Of a DNA stretch of 64,000 nt, positions 47,584-56,304 are shown one piece after another. Position 1 is the stretch's first letter, and the number at the start of each line of letters is the position of its first letter. The stretch spans positions 62,001 to 126,000 of the forward strand of contig JBCCCR010000012.1 in the NCBI GenBank assembly GCA_039033415.1, read 5' to 3'. The stretch comes from Pseudomonadota bacterium. Its GTDB lineage: Bacteria; Pseudomonadota; Gammaproteobacteria; Xanthomonadales; SZUA-38. The notes beneath the pieces were generated by a model that saw only the letters and a list, made by a program, of their open reading frames with translations, did no database searches and had not been told where the DNA came from. A program made the position numbers and the translations under genes.

Positions 47584-50500
47584 GTGTCATTGATTCGATG
47601 GTCGAGCGCTAATCCAGCGGCGCTCGCGGCGGCTGGCGTGCTGGCCCTGCTGTTTGGCGCGCTGGCGGTCTGGTCTCTGCCCATCCAGATGCTGCCCAAT
47701 CTGGAATACCCTCAGATCAACATCAACACGGGCTGGCGCTCGGCGGCGCCGCAGGAGGTGGAGGCCAGCATCATCCAGCCTCAGGAAACCGCCCTGCGCA
47801 ACGTGCCTGGTGTGGTAGCGATGACCAGCAACGTGCGGGCCGGCAGTGGCAATATCCAGCTGCAGTTCGATCTGAACGTCGACCTGCAGCAGGCCATGGT
47901 CGACGTGCTCGGCGCGCTGAACAACGCCGACACGCTGCCCATCGACGCGCAGGAACCCTCGATTCAGGTGGGAGGCTGGACAAACCCGCTGGCGACGCTG
48001 CTGCTGCATCCGAAAGATCCTTCGCCCGGTATCGACGTCACGCGCTACCAAGATCTGGTGGACTCGGTTGTGGCACCGGCGCTGCGCAACATCGAGGGGA
48101 TCGCACGAGTCGATCTGACCAGCGAGCGCGAGCCGATGCTGCTGGTCACGTTCGACCCCTACCGAACGGCCTCACAGGGTCTTGCGGTCGGCGAAATCGC
48201 CGACACCCTGAGTCGCGCGGTCAACAGCACCGGCGGCCTGGCGAGCGTCGGGCGCCGTCAGTACACGGTGCGGTTCCTGGGCAGTTTCGATCGTGACCAG
48301 TGGGGTGAGCTGGTGGTTGCCCGACGGGCCGGCAATCCGGTTTATCTGCGGGACATCGCCGAGGTAAGGGAGGTGTTATACCCCCGCACCGGGTTTATGT
48401 ACCGCACGGGCTACCCCGCGTACTACGTCCGTCTGCAGGGCCGCTATGGCGCCAACTCGGTTGCTGTTCTCGATCGGATTAACGAGACGATCGATGAACT
48501 CAACGCGGGGCCACTGGCAGAGCGCGACTTAACGTTGGTGTTGAGCTTCGACGCGTCGGTTCATATCCGTCGGGCGCTGTCGCTGGTAAACACAAACCTG
48601 CTGCTCGGTGTGCTGCTCGCGCTCGGAGTGCTTTGGCTGTTTCTTCGCCATTTCGGCGCCACCGCGCTCATCGCACTGACCATACCCTTTTCGCTGGCGG
48701 CGGCGTTTATTGCGCTTAAGCTGCTGGGGCGCAGCATCAACGTGATCTCCCTGGCGGGACTTGCGTTCGCCGTGGGGCTCGTCCTGGACGCGGCCATCAT
48801 CGTGCAGGAAAACATTGTCCGCCTCCGTCAGGGTGGCATGTCGCTGCCCGAGGCAAGCCGCCGGGGTCCGTCCCAGGTGGTCGGCGCGTTGTTTACCTCA
48901 ACCGTTACTTCAGTGGCGATCTTTCTGCCGATCGTTTTTATGCAGGGCATCGAGGGTCAGCTGTTCACCGATCTTGCGGTGACGCTTTCGGTGGCGGTTG
49001 CGGCTTCGGCAGTGGCCGCCGTCACGCTGCTGCCGGCGGCCGGGCGACGGCTGCTGGCTGAGGACACGACCGAGGATCCCATGGCGAACGTCTGGGATCA
49101 GATCAGCCGACGGGTAATGAGCATGACCGCCACCCCGATCCGCCGCACCGTCTGGATTGCAGCGCTGATCATCACGCCGGTGGCCGGCACCTGGCTGCTG
49201 CTGCCACGGCTGGATTTTCTACCCCAGGCGGATTCTGACGGCGTCGAGGTGTCGTTTTCCATGCCTGAGGGAATTCCGCTCAGCACGATCGAAAACGAAC
49301 TCGTTCAGGAAGTGATCGCGCGGCTACAGCCCCACGTTGACGGTGACGCAAGCCCGGGTATCCGCGGGTACAACCTCTATTCCTATGGTACGGATTCAAC
49401 CGGCCTCTATATCTACCCGAACGATCCGCGAGAGGCCCCCGCGTTGATCGATCTGTTGCGCGACGAGGTCCTCACCGGCCTGCCGGGCGTTAAACCCTTT
49501 GTCTCTCGAGCGTCCTTGCTCAACGTCGGCGTATCCGGCGGGCGCAATATCAATGTCGATCTGCAGGGCCCAGAGCTGGCGCCCCTGATGGCGGCGGCCG
49601 GTAGCGGTTTATCGCTGATCGAAGGGACGCTGCCGGGCTGGTCCGTGAGGGCGATGCCCGGCGTGGTGCTCTCCAAGCCTGAGCTCCAGCTGTCGCCCGA
49701 TGACCTGCGCATCAGCCAGGCGGGGCTGGACCGGAGCGACGTCGGCGATACGATCCGCGCCTTCACGGGCGGTCTTTATACCGGCCGTTACTTTGACGGC
49801 AATCAGGGGCTCGATGTCATCCTGTGGGGCGGCGGCTGGGAGACGCCGGAGGAGCTGGCCGCGCTCCCGATGTCCACCCCGACTTCCGGCGTGCAGGTGA
49901 TGGGGGAGCTGGCCCCCCTGACCCGGCGAGTCGGACCAACCCGGCTCCGGCGGGTTGATGGACAAAGAACCGTCACGCTGCAGGTGCTGCCGCCGGAAAC
50001 CATGACGCTCGAGGAGGCGCTCTCTATTCTGAAACGGGAACTGGAGCCGGTGCTGCGGGCGTCGCTGCCGGCCGATGCTGAACTCTATTTTCGGGGTACG
50101 GCGGACGACCTGAGTGCGGCGGTTGCCAAGATGGCAGGAAACTTTGTCGTCGCGCTGCTGATTTTGTCGCTGATCATGGCGGCTATGTTTCGTTCGATCA
50201 GAGACAGCCTGATGGTGCTGCTGATTATGCCGCTTGCCATGGCCGGCGGTATCGCCGGCTTACGCGTCCTCAACCTGTTTACGTACCAGGCGCTGGAGCT
50301 CCTGACGATGGTTGGCCTGATTATCGTGCTGGGTCTGGTGGTCAATAACGCCATTTTGCTGGTTCACCAGACTCGGGCGGGTCAACGAGGCGGTCAGCCG
50401 CTCGACGAGGCCGTGGCCCAAGCGGTGAGGATTCGTGCACGGCCGATTTTTATGAGCACGCTGACCTCGGTCTTCGGCATGCTGCCGCTGATGCTTATTC

Positions 50501-50679
50501 CCGGCGCTGGCAGTGAAATCTACCGCGGCCTGGCCACCGTAATTGTCGGGGGCATGTCGTTGAGCTCGGTATTTACGCTCATCCTCCTGCCCGCCATTTT
50601 GCGCGTCGGCGAAGCGAGCAAAACGGCTCGCCAACCCACCGTTGTTCTGTCCCAGACTGCCCTGAGGAGATTGTCATGA
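47584..50679 (+). CDS. RND-family efflux permease (AcrB-type inner-membrane pump)
   Basis: Proton-driven exporter, 1031 residues from the GTG at 47584 (GAGG before it). Visible: first span AALAAAGVLALLFGALAVW, porter domains with periplasmic loops, spans 2-6 with VLWLFLRHFGATALIAL, and the second half repeating the layout. In span 4 GLVLDAAIIV keeps only one of the two Asp residues of AcrB (Asp402; the second is Ala), and in span 10 GLVVNNAILLV has Asn where AcrB has the relay Lys. Such changes occur in several RND subgroups. It overlaps the adaptor gene by 4 bases; no outer-membrane channel gene is near. Confidence 0.92.
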   Translation: MSLIRWSSANPAALAAAGVLALLFGALAVWSLPIQMLPNLEYPQININTGWRSAAPQEVEASIIQPQETALRNVPGVVAMTSNVRAGSGNIQLQFDLNVDLQQAMVDVLGALNNADTLPIDAQEPSIQVGGWTNPLATLLLHPKDPSPGIDVTRYQDLVDSVVAPALRNIEGIARVDLTSEREPMLLVTFDPYRTASQGLAVGEIADTLSRAVNSTGGLASVGRRQYTVRFLGSFDRDQWGELVVARRAGNPVYLRDIAEVREVLYPRTGFMYRTGYPAYYVRLQGRYGANSVAVLDRINETIDELNAGPLAERDLTLVLSFDASVHIRRALSLVNTNLLLGVLLALGVLWLFLRHFGATALIALTIPFSLAAAFIALKLLGRSINVISLAGLAFAVGLVLDAAIIVQENIVRLRQGGMSLPEASRRGPSQVVGALFTSTVTSVAIFLPIVFMQGIEGQLFTDLAVTLSVAVAASAVAAVTLLPAAGRRLLAEDTTEDPMANVWDQISRRVMSMTATPIRRTVWIAALIITPVAGTWLLLPRLDFLPQADSDGVEVSFSMPEGIPLSTIENELVQEVIARLQPHVDGDASPGIRGYNLYSYGTDSTGLYIYPNDPREAPALIDLLRDEVLTGLPGVKPFVSRASLLNVGVSGGRNINVDLQGPELAPLMAAAGSGLSLIEGTLPGWSVRAMPGVVLSKPELQLSPDDLRISQAGLDRSDVGDTIRAFTGGLYTGRYFDGNQGLDVILWGGGWETPEELAALPMSTPTSGVQVMGELAPLTRRVGPTRLRRVDGQRTVTLQVLPPETMTLEEALSILKRELEPVLRASLPADAELYFRGTADDLSAAVAKMAGNFVVALLILSLIMAAMFRSIRDSLMVLLIMPLAMAGGIAGLRVLNLFTYQALELLTMVGLIIVLGLVVNNAILLVHQTRAGQRGGQPLDEAVAQAVRIRARPIFMSTLTSVFGMLPLMLIPGAGSEIYRGLATVIVGGMSLSSVFTLILLPAILRVGEASKTARQPTVVLSQTALRRLS

Positions 50680-51773
50680 CCCAAGCAACGATCGAAGCTC
50701 AACGCCGCCAGCCCGATCTGTGGCTTGTTCCAGGGCTGTTCGCCGCGGCGCTGACGCTGGGTGCAACCGAAAGTTTGGCCGTCGGTCAGCCGTCGGATGA
50801 GGCTCCGGTCCTGGTCACCAGCACCGAGGTGAGACATGAGGCGGTGCGACCGTCGGTGCCGAGTGCCGGAACGGTTTTCAATCGTTATGGGGGGCAGGTG
50901 ACCGCGGGAATTGCCGGTCGGTTGACCTTCATCGCCCAGCCGGGTGATCGGGTCAAACGCAACGGCGTGCTGGCGCGCTTCGACTGCAGCGCCATGGAGC
51001 TACGCCGCGAGGAGCAGGCTTTGGCAGCCCAGCGTGAGCAGATCAACTTCAGTGCGTTCAGCCAGGAGCTCGCCAGACTCGAAAAGATGCCGGGACTGAT
51101 TTCTGAGCTTCGCATCGATCAGGTTCGAGCCAGCCGCGATCTGGCGAAGAACGCTGAGGCCATGGCGATGGTGCGCGTGCAGCAAACCGATCAGGAGCTG
51201 ACCCGCTGCGTCGCCCGTGCTCCGGTAAGCGGGGTGGTGACCATGAATGGATTTCAGATCGGCGAGGACGTTCCGGTGGGCGCTGTGCTGGCGGCGGTGA
51301 CGGATACCGCCAATCTGGAGGTGCGGGCGGCGATGCCGGTGCGCTATCTGCCTCGGATGAGCGCCGGCGCGGCGGCGGAGGTTCGGCTCGACGGCAGCCT
51401 GCTGGCTGGGACCGTCCGCACCGTGGTTCCCGCGGCGGATCCGCTGTCGCAGACCTTCGAGGTCCGGATCGATCTGCCGCCGGAAGCCCCGGCACTGCTC
51501 GCTGCCGGGCAGCTGGTCAGCGTCAGGCTGGCGCTCGACGCCCAGGCCGCGCTGACCGTACCTCGCGATGCGGTGGTGCTGCGGGCAGACGGGGCTTACG
51601 TGATGCGTATTGATCCCTTCGAGAGAGTTGAAGAGATCGCTGTTGAGCTGGGGGACGCAGGTCAGCAGCGGGTGGTTGTGCGGGGTGCATTGGCAGCCGG
51701 AGATCGGCTGGCGCTGCGGGGCGCTGAGGCACTGCGGCAGGGTCAACAGGTCGAAGTGTTTACCGATTCGTGA
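50676..51773 (+). CDS. RND periplasmic adaptor (membrane fusion protein)
   Basis: Links the RND pump to an outer-membrane channel. The 365 residues begin with a hydrophobic segment (about 16-36, LWLVPGLFAAALTLG), then the lipoyl-type halves (GRLTFIAQPGDRVKRNGVLARFD and CVARAPVSGVVTMNGFQIGEDVPVG), a helical hairpin between them (about 109-175), and beta-barrel domains (RVVVRGALAAGDRLALRG). It follows the pump gene with a 4-base overlap, the reverse of the usual adaptor-then-pump order. A 230-base inverted-repeat element lies after the stop. Confidence 0.9.
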   Translation: MTQATIEAQRRQPDLWLVPGLFAAALTLGATESLAVGQPSDEAPVLVTSTEVRHEAVRPSVPSAGTVFNRYGGQVTAGIAGRLTFIAQPGDRVKRNGVLARFDCSAMELRREEQALAAQREQINFSAFSQELARLEKMPGLISELRIDQVRASRDLAKNAEAMAMVRVQQTDQELTRCVARAPVSGVVTMNGFQIGEDVPVGAVLAAVTDTANLEVRAAMPVRYLPRMSAGAAAEVRLDGSLLAGTVRTVVPAADPLSQTFEVRIDLPPEAPALLAAGQLVSVRLALDAQAALTVPRDAVVLRADGAYVMRIDPFERVEEIAVELGDAGQQRVVVRGALAAGDRLALRGAEALRQGQQVEVFTDS

Positions 51774-51792
51774 AATGCTTGGCCTCGGGCTA

Positions 51793-52022
51793 GTGTCCTG
51801 TTTTGAAAGTTCGTTGTATTTCAGCGCGTGTCCACAAGGCCCTGGGGCAAGGCTCGCAACGCCGCGCCAGGCCTTGTGGGACGCGCCCGGAGGGAGCCCC
51901 CTTGGGCAACCATAACCGTGTTGCATCGCTTGCCAAGGGCTACGGCCATGGTTGGCGCAATGCGCCTTGTTCTTGGCGCCCAAGGGGGCTCCGAAACGCA
52001 ACGAACTTTCCAAACAGGACAC
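51793..52022. mobile_element. MITE-like element with 24-bp inverted ends and inner hairpins
   Basis: The ends GTGTCCTGTTTTGAAAGTTC... (51793-51816) and its near-complement (51999-52022) match in 23 of 24 positions. Inside are two more inverted pairs: GTCCACAAGGCC...GGCCTTGTGGGAC and GGAGCCCCCTTGGG...CCCAAGGGGGCTCC, the latter perfect over 14 bases. No gene is inside. It lies between the pump genes and a sensor kinase whose first codons begin directly beyond its right end. No clear target duplication is visible. Confidence 0.7.
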
Positions 52023-52049
52023 ATGGGACCATTTTGGGACAATAAGAAA

Positions 52050-53126
52050 ATGACATTGACTGAGCTGCTGTTCGACCGGCGGCGTTTTTTTTGGGTGCTG
52101 AATATCGGCGGGTGGGGCGGCTACGTGCTCGCTGCCTACCTCGGCGCGCTGGTGCACGAAAAACCGGATTCCTATCTGGCGGTGATCACGCTGACCGCCG
52201 CCATGGGCTTTGCGCTGACTATTCCAATCCGCTTTGTGTTCCATCGACTCTGGAATCGCCCTCCGGCGCAGATTGCGCTGGTCTGTCTCGTGCTGTGTTA
52301 CGTGCTCGCGATGGGCTGGACCTCGCTGGAGAACCGTGCCTACTGGGCCTGGGTGAAAAACGGCTGGCAGCCGAGCGACTGGATGAACCAGTTTGGCGGC
52401 GTCATGGGGTCGTTCTATGTGCTGCTGTGCTGGAGCGGTCTGTACTTTGGCATTAAGTATTACCAGCAGTTGCAGCAGCAGACGCAGGCAACGCTGGCCG
52501 CCACGGCGGCGGCGCACCAGGCGCAGCTGAAGATGTTGCGATATCAGCTCAATCCGCATTTTCTCTTCAATACGCTTAACGCGATATCCACTCTGGTACT
52601 TGACAGGCAAAACGCTACTGCCAATCTGGCGGTAACGCGTTTGAGCGATTTTCTGCGCTACTCGCTGGACAACGATCCGATGAAGCGCGTGAACCTCGGC
52701 CAGGAGCTCGAGGCGCTCGACCTGTACCTGGAAATCGAGAAGGTTCGGTTCGGGGACCGGCTAGAGGTGAAGAAGGAGCTGGAGACCCGCGCGCTGCAGG
52801 CGCTTGTACCGAGTCTCATTCTGCAGCCGCTGATCGAAAATGCGATCAAGTATGCGGTCACGCCCGAAGAGGATGGCGGCACGATCTGGATCACCGCCCG
52901 CGCCCATGGGGAGCAGCTGATGATGACGGTTGCCGACAATGGACCGGGTCTTGGTAACGGTCACGCGCCGCCCAAAGCCTCCTGCGGTGTGGGTCTGTCG
53001 AACACCCGCGAGCGGCTGAAGCAGCTTTATGGCGACGAGCAGGCGCTCGCGTTGGCGCCCAACAGCCCACGCGGGCTGGTGGTGACGATCAACATACCTT
53101 TGGAATTTGCGAAGCAAGGAGCCTGA
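52050..53126 (+). CDS. LytS/HPK7-type membrane sensor histidine kinase
   Basis: Sensor partner of the next gene. The 358 residues have about four hydrophobic segments (12-35, 45-62, 76-92, 117-134), a short helix, then the kinase core: phosphoacceptor His170 in YQLNPHFLFNTLNAIS, LSDFLRYSLDN, the N box PLIENAIKYAV and VADNGPGLG with GVGLSNTRERLKQLYG. The ATG at 52050 is chosen; a second in-frame ATG at 52023 begins immediately beyond the right inverted repeat of the mobile element, and neither has a strong ribosome site. The response regulator starts 2 bases after the stop. Confidence 0.9.
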   Translation: MTLTELLFDRRRFFWVLNIGGWGGYVLAAYLGALVHEKPDSYLAVITLTAAMGFALTIPIRFVFHRLWNRPPAQIALVCLVLCYVLAMGWTSLENRAYWAWVKNGWQPSDWMNQFGGVMGSFYVLLCWSGLYFGIKYYQQLQQQTQATLAATAAAHQAQLKMLRYQLNPHFLFNTLNAISTLVLDRQNATANLAVTRLSDFLRYSLDNDPMKRVNLGQELEALDLYLEIEKVRFGDRLEVKKELETRALQALVPSLILQPLIENAIKYAVTPEEDGGTIWITARAHGEQLMMTVADNGPGLGNGHAPPKASCGVGLSNTRERLKQLYGDEQALALAPNSPRGLVVTINIPLEFAKQGA

Positions 53127-53128
53127 CG

Positions 53129-53953
53129 ATGATCCGGACTCTGATCGTGGACGACGAGGAGCTGGCCCGGCGCGGTCTGGAGCTTCGCCTCGCCGCCGAG
53201 AGCGACATTCAAATCTGCGGCCAGTGTGGCAACGGTCGTGAGGCGCTGATTGCGGTGCGTGAACAGCAGCCGGACCTGGTGTTCCTCGATATTCAGATGC
53301 CTGGGCTTGACGGGTTTGAGACGCTTCGGGCGATGGCGGGACGCCATATGCCTTTGGTGGTTTTTGTCACGGCTTTTGCCGACTACGCGGTCAAGGCTTT
53401 TGAGGCCAATGCGCTCGACTACCTGCTAAAGCCGATCGACGATCTGCGCCTGGCCCGCGCGCTCCGTCGCGTCCGGGCGACACTCGATCAGCAGCAGGCC
53501 CGCGACCACCGTAGCCGGCTGCTGAACCTGGTCTGTGACCTCAGCGGTGAGGCGCTGACCCTGGATGATGCGCTGAAACAAAGCGAGCCAAGCCAGCAGC
53601 CGGCGCACCTCAGCCCGGAGCGCCTGGCTATCCGGGAGGGCCGGGACGTGACCTACGTCGACATGAGCGACATCGTGTGTGTTGAGGCCGCGGGAGACTA
53701 TCTCTGTATCCACGCCGCCGGCCAGACGCACGTGCTGCGTGGCACCATGAAAAAGATCGAAAAGGTCTTGCCCGACCAACAGTTCGCAAGGGTTCACCGC
53801 TCAACGATTGTTAACGTCGATCGGGTGCGATCACTCCGCGCCCACACCAACGGCGAGTACTTCATCCGGTTGGAAAACGATCATGAGGTGAAGATGAGCC
53901 GCAGCCACCGTGATGTCGCAGGTCGGCTGCAGCAGCAGGCGGCGGTGCCCTAA
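53129..53953 (+). CDS. LytTR-family response regulator
   Basis: A 274-residue regulator: receiver (about 1-120) with Asp54 in LVFLDIQMPG and Lys in DYLLKPID, a linker, and a LytTR DNA-binding domain (about 165-265) with LAIREGRDVTYVDMSDIVCV, AAGDYLCIHA, HRSTIVNVDRV and MSRSHRD. It pairs with the sensor just before it, as in AlgR/LytR systems. Target genes could be the adjacent NatAB-type exporter on the other strand or the RND genes upstream; neither link is proven by sequence. Only 7 bases separate its stop from the convergent exporter gene. Confidence 0.93.
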   Translation: MIRTLIVDDEELARRGLELRLAAESDIQICGQCGNGREALIAVREQQPDLVFLDIQMPGLDGFETLRAMAGRHMPLVVFVTAFADYAVKAFEANALDYLLKPIDDLRLARALRRVRATLDQQQARDHRSRLLNLVCDLSGEALTLDDALKQSEPSQQPAHLSPERLAIREGRDVTYVDMSDIVCVEAAGDYLCIHAAGQTHVLRGTMKKIEKVLPDQQFARVHRSTIVNVDRVRSLRAHTNGEYFIRLENDHEVKMSRSHRDVAGRLQQQAAVP

Positions 53954-53960
53954 CTTGGGC

Positions 53961-55133
53961 TCAGCTGAGCTTAACGGCTTTCCACAGTTCGCTGAAACTC
54001 GGCTCCCGGCCGTACATCAGGATCGACAGCTTCAGGATGCGCCGTGCCGCCAGCCGCATCGCAGCGATGCTGACCACCATCAGGGCAACACTCAGCAGGA
54101 GCTGCCAGAAGGGTACGTCGCTCAACACCAGACGGATGGGCATGAAGGCGGTGCTGGTGACCGGCACAATCGACAGTACGGCCCCCCCCAGAGAATCCGG
54201 TAAATCCAGCGCCAGCACCGGGAGCAGCATAAACAGGCCTGGCAGCAGCATGATGCTGGACCGGCTCGAGCTGTTTGGGTCATTGATGGTGGTCGCGACT
54301 GCCGCCATGAAGGCACTCCAGAAGGCGACCGCCAGAAAGCTGTAGGCAAAGGCCCAGGCGCAGTTCAGCCAGTTGATGTAACCCGCATCGATATCTTTGC
54401 CGGTCAATTTTAGGTAGACGCTGATGCCGACAACCCCCAGCAGCGCCATGGTTAGCATCGATTTGATGCACAGCGCGGTCAGGCCAATCAGCTTTCCGTC
54501 CAGCCACTGGCTCTCACCCACCGCGGACAGCAGCTGCTCTCCGAGCCGATTCTGCTTTTCTGCGGTAATCGAAACAAAAAAGTAGCTGAACGCGGTAAAC
54601 ACGCCGATCATCGGCAGCGCGATAGCGGCGATGCCCAGCAGCTTTTGCAGCTTGCCACCAGGAGGCCTGGCGTCGGGATGGTAGCTGAGAACGGTTTCCG
54701 ACGGTGCCAGCAGCCGCCCCAGCTCCGCCTCATCAGCCGGTGACTCCGCCAGCCGCCCGGGCAGCGCCTGACCCGCCGCCGCGGCCTCAAATTCTGCTAG
54801 CCAGCCGGGCTCGCGCATCACCATAAGCTCCGTTTCCTGGCGCTGCGGATTCCAGCGGGCCAGCCCGTGGATCTCACCCGCCGCCAGGGCATCCACGCGT
54901 TCCTCGTAGCTCTTGTCGGCGAACGTCTCCACCGCTAGCGAGAGCTGGCCAAAGGCCTCGGGTGACGGCAGGTTATCGCTGATTTCGAGTACCTGACGAT
55001 CGGTGCTTCGGACCCATTCCATCAGCGGCTTGACCTGAAAGCCTGCGCTGAAAAGCAGCGCCGTAATCAGCAGGCCGATGAGCTCTGACTTCCATTTGAA
55101 GAACCGAAAGAACTCCCAGCGGGCGATGGTCAT
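53961..55133 (-). CDS. ABC-2 type transporter permease (NatB-like)
   Basis: Membrane subunit of an ABC exporter, 390 residues from the ATG at 55133. A first span (LIGLLITALLFSAGFQV, near 18-34) is followed by a large outer domain (about 35-190) and then five to six spans in the C-terminal half (AAIALPMIGVFTAFSYFFVS, MLTMALLGVVGISVYL, FAYSFLAVAFWSAFMAAV, IMLLPGLFMLLPVLAL). This is the NatB/YhaP shape. The upstream neighbour is the ATPase gene, 8 bases away. NatAB exports Na+ in Bacillus; the substrate here is unknown. Confidence 0.88.
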   Translation of the reverse strand: MTIARWEFFRFFKWKSELIGLLITALLFSAGFQVKPLMEWVRSTDRQVLEISDNLPSPEAFGQLSLAVETFADKSYEERVDALAAGEIHGLARWNPQRQETELMVMREPGWLAEFEAAAAGQALPGRLAESPADEAELGRLLAPSETVLSYHPDARPPGGKLQKLLGIAAIALPMIGVFTAFSYFFVSITAEKQNRLGEQLLSAVGESQWLDGKLIGLTALCIKSMLTMALLGVVGISVYLKLTGKDIDAGYINWLNCAWAFAYSFLAVAFWSAFMAAVATTINDPNSSSRSSIMLLPGLFMLLPVLALDLPDSLGGAVLSIVPVTSTAFMPIRLVLSDVPFWQLLLSVALMVVSIAAMRLAARRILKLSILMYGREPSFSELWKAVKLS

Positions 55134-55141
55134 GCGGCTGC

Positions 55142-56056
55142 TCAAGTTGTGGACTCCTTCAGCTGATCCAGATAGATGTCGTGCAGACTGGGCTCGCGGG
55201 TCGTCATAGCGGTGATGGTGCCGAGCGACGTGAGCCATCGCAAAGCGTCATTGATCGTTTGGCTGTCAGTCACCGTCAATTCGATCGTGTTGCCCTCCAG
55301 GCGGCAGCTGGACGGCGCTTGCTTGAGCTGCTCGGCTTCGGGTGGGGAGTCGAATTCGACCTCCACGGTCTGCGCATTGCCGCGGCCGGCGTGCTCGCGG
55401 ATTTCGCTGAGGCTGCCTTCGGCGACCAGCTGACCGCGCGACAACAGCAGAATGCGGTCGGCTAGCCGCTGCACCAGATCCATTTGATGAGCGCTGAAAA
55501 GAATGGCCGTACCGGCCTTCCGGAGCTCCTCGAGAAACTCCAGCATCCGTTCCTGATTGATGGGGTCAAAGCCCGAGAATGGCTCGTCGATAATGGCGAG
55601 CCGAGGCCGGTGAATCACGGCGGATATGAACTGGACTTTCTGCTGGTTGCCTTTGGAGAGGGTTTTCACCTCGTCAGCGCGGCGGTCCCACAGATCAAAA
55701 CGCTCCAGCCAATGCTGGGCGGACTCCAACGCCTCAGACTTGCTGCGGCCTCGCAGGCGGGCAAAGTAGACCAGGCCGTCGATCACCCGCCGATCGATGT
55801 ACAGCCCTCTTTCTTCCGGCAGGTAGCCGATTTCCGCGGGCGGTAGACCGTCGTGAGACCGGCCGCCGCCGTCGACGTACTCAATGCTGCCCGAATCTCG
55901 GGCGGCCAATCCGATGAGCATTCGCAGCGTCGTGGTTTTGCCGGCCCCGTTCGGGCCCAGCAGCGCCACAATCTCGCCGCTGTGGACGGCCAGCGACAGA
56001 TCGCTGACTGCCCGAAGGTTGCCAAACGACTTATTGAGTGAGGTTGCGGTCAGCAA
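55142..56056 (-). CDS. ABC transporter ATP-binding protein (NatA-like)
   Basis: Nucleotide-binding subunit for the adjacent permease, 304 residues. Walker A GPNGAGKTT (34-42), Q-loop region IGYLPEERGLY, signature LSKGNQQKVQ, Walker B LAIIDEPFSGFD and the H-loop SAHQMD are all intact. The C-terminal 80 residues form the extra domain seen in NatA/YhaQ-like ATPases. First gene of the two-gene unit. Confidence 0.93.
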   Translation of the reverse strand: MLTATSLNKSFGNLRAVSDLSLAVHSGEIVALLGPNGAGKTTTLRMLIGLAARDSGSIEYVDGGGRSHDGLPPAEIGYLPEERGLYIDRRVIDGLVYFARLRGRSKSEALESAQHWLERFDLWDRRADEVKTLSKGNQQKVQFISAVIHRPRLAIIDEPFSGFDPINQERMLEFLEELRKAGTAILFSAHQMDLVQRLADRILLLSRGQLVAEGSLSEIREHAGRGNAQTVEVEFDSPPEAEQLKQAPSSCRLEGNTIELTVTDSQTINDALRWLTSLGTITAMTTREPSLHDIYLDQLKESTT

Positions 56057-56304
56057 GGTTTGTGCTCCGAAAATGCTTGCTGGAAATTAATGCATATGCC
56101 GAGAAAAAAGAACCCAACCAACGATCTACGGGCTTCAGGCCAGCGGTTTGGATTGCTGTATCCCGGTGATTCCTGGTATCGCTTGCAGGCTTGCCGGCAG
56201 GTAAACAGCAGGTAAACGGCAGGCGGCAGGATTTACGGTCTCATGTCTGAACTTCGGTCGGCGAAGGCAACACACTGGGGTCACTGAAACCGTGGAGTAC
56301 TTCG

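Noticed and set aside
51000-52610. A 536-codon minus-strand frame through the adaptor, the mobile element and the kinase
   Set aside because: It is antisense to two clear genes with intact motifs and crosses the inverted-repeat element; long antisense frames are common at high G+C.
53950-53972. GCTCAGCTGAGC palindrome between convergent genes as a terminator
   Set aside because: It has no loop of normal size and no T-run; too short to support the call.
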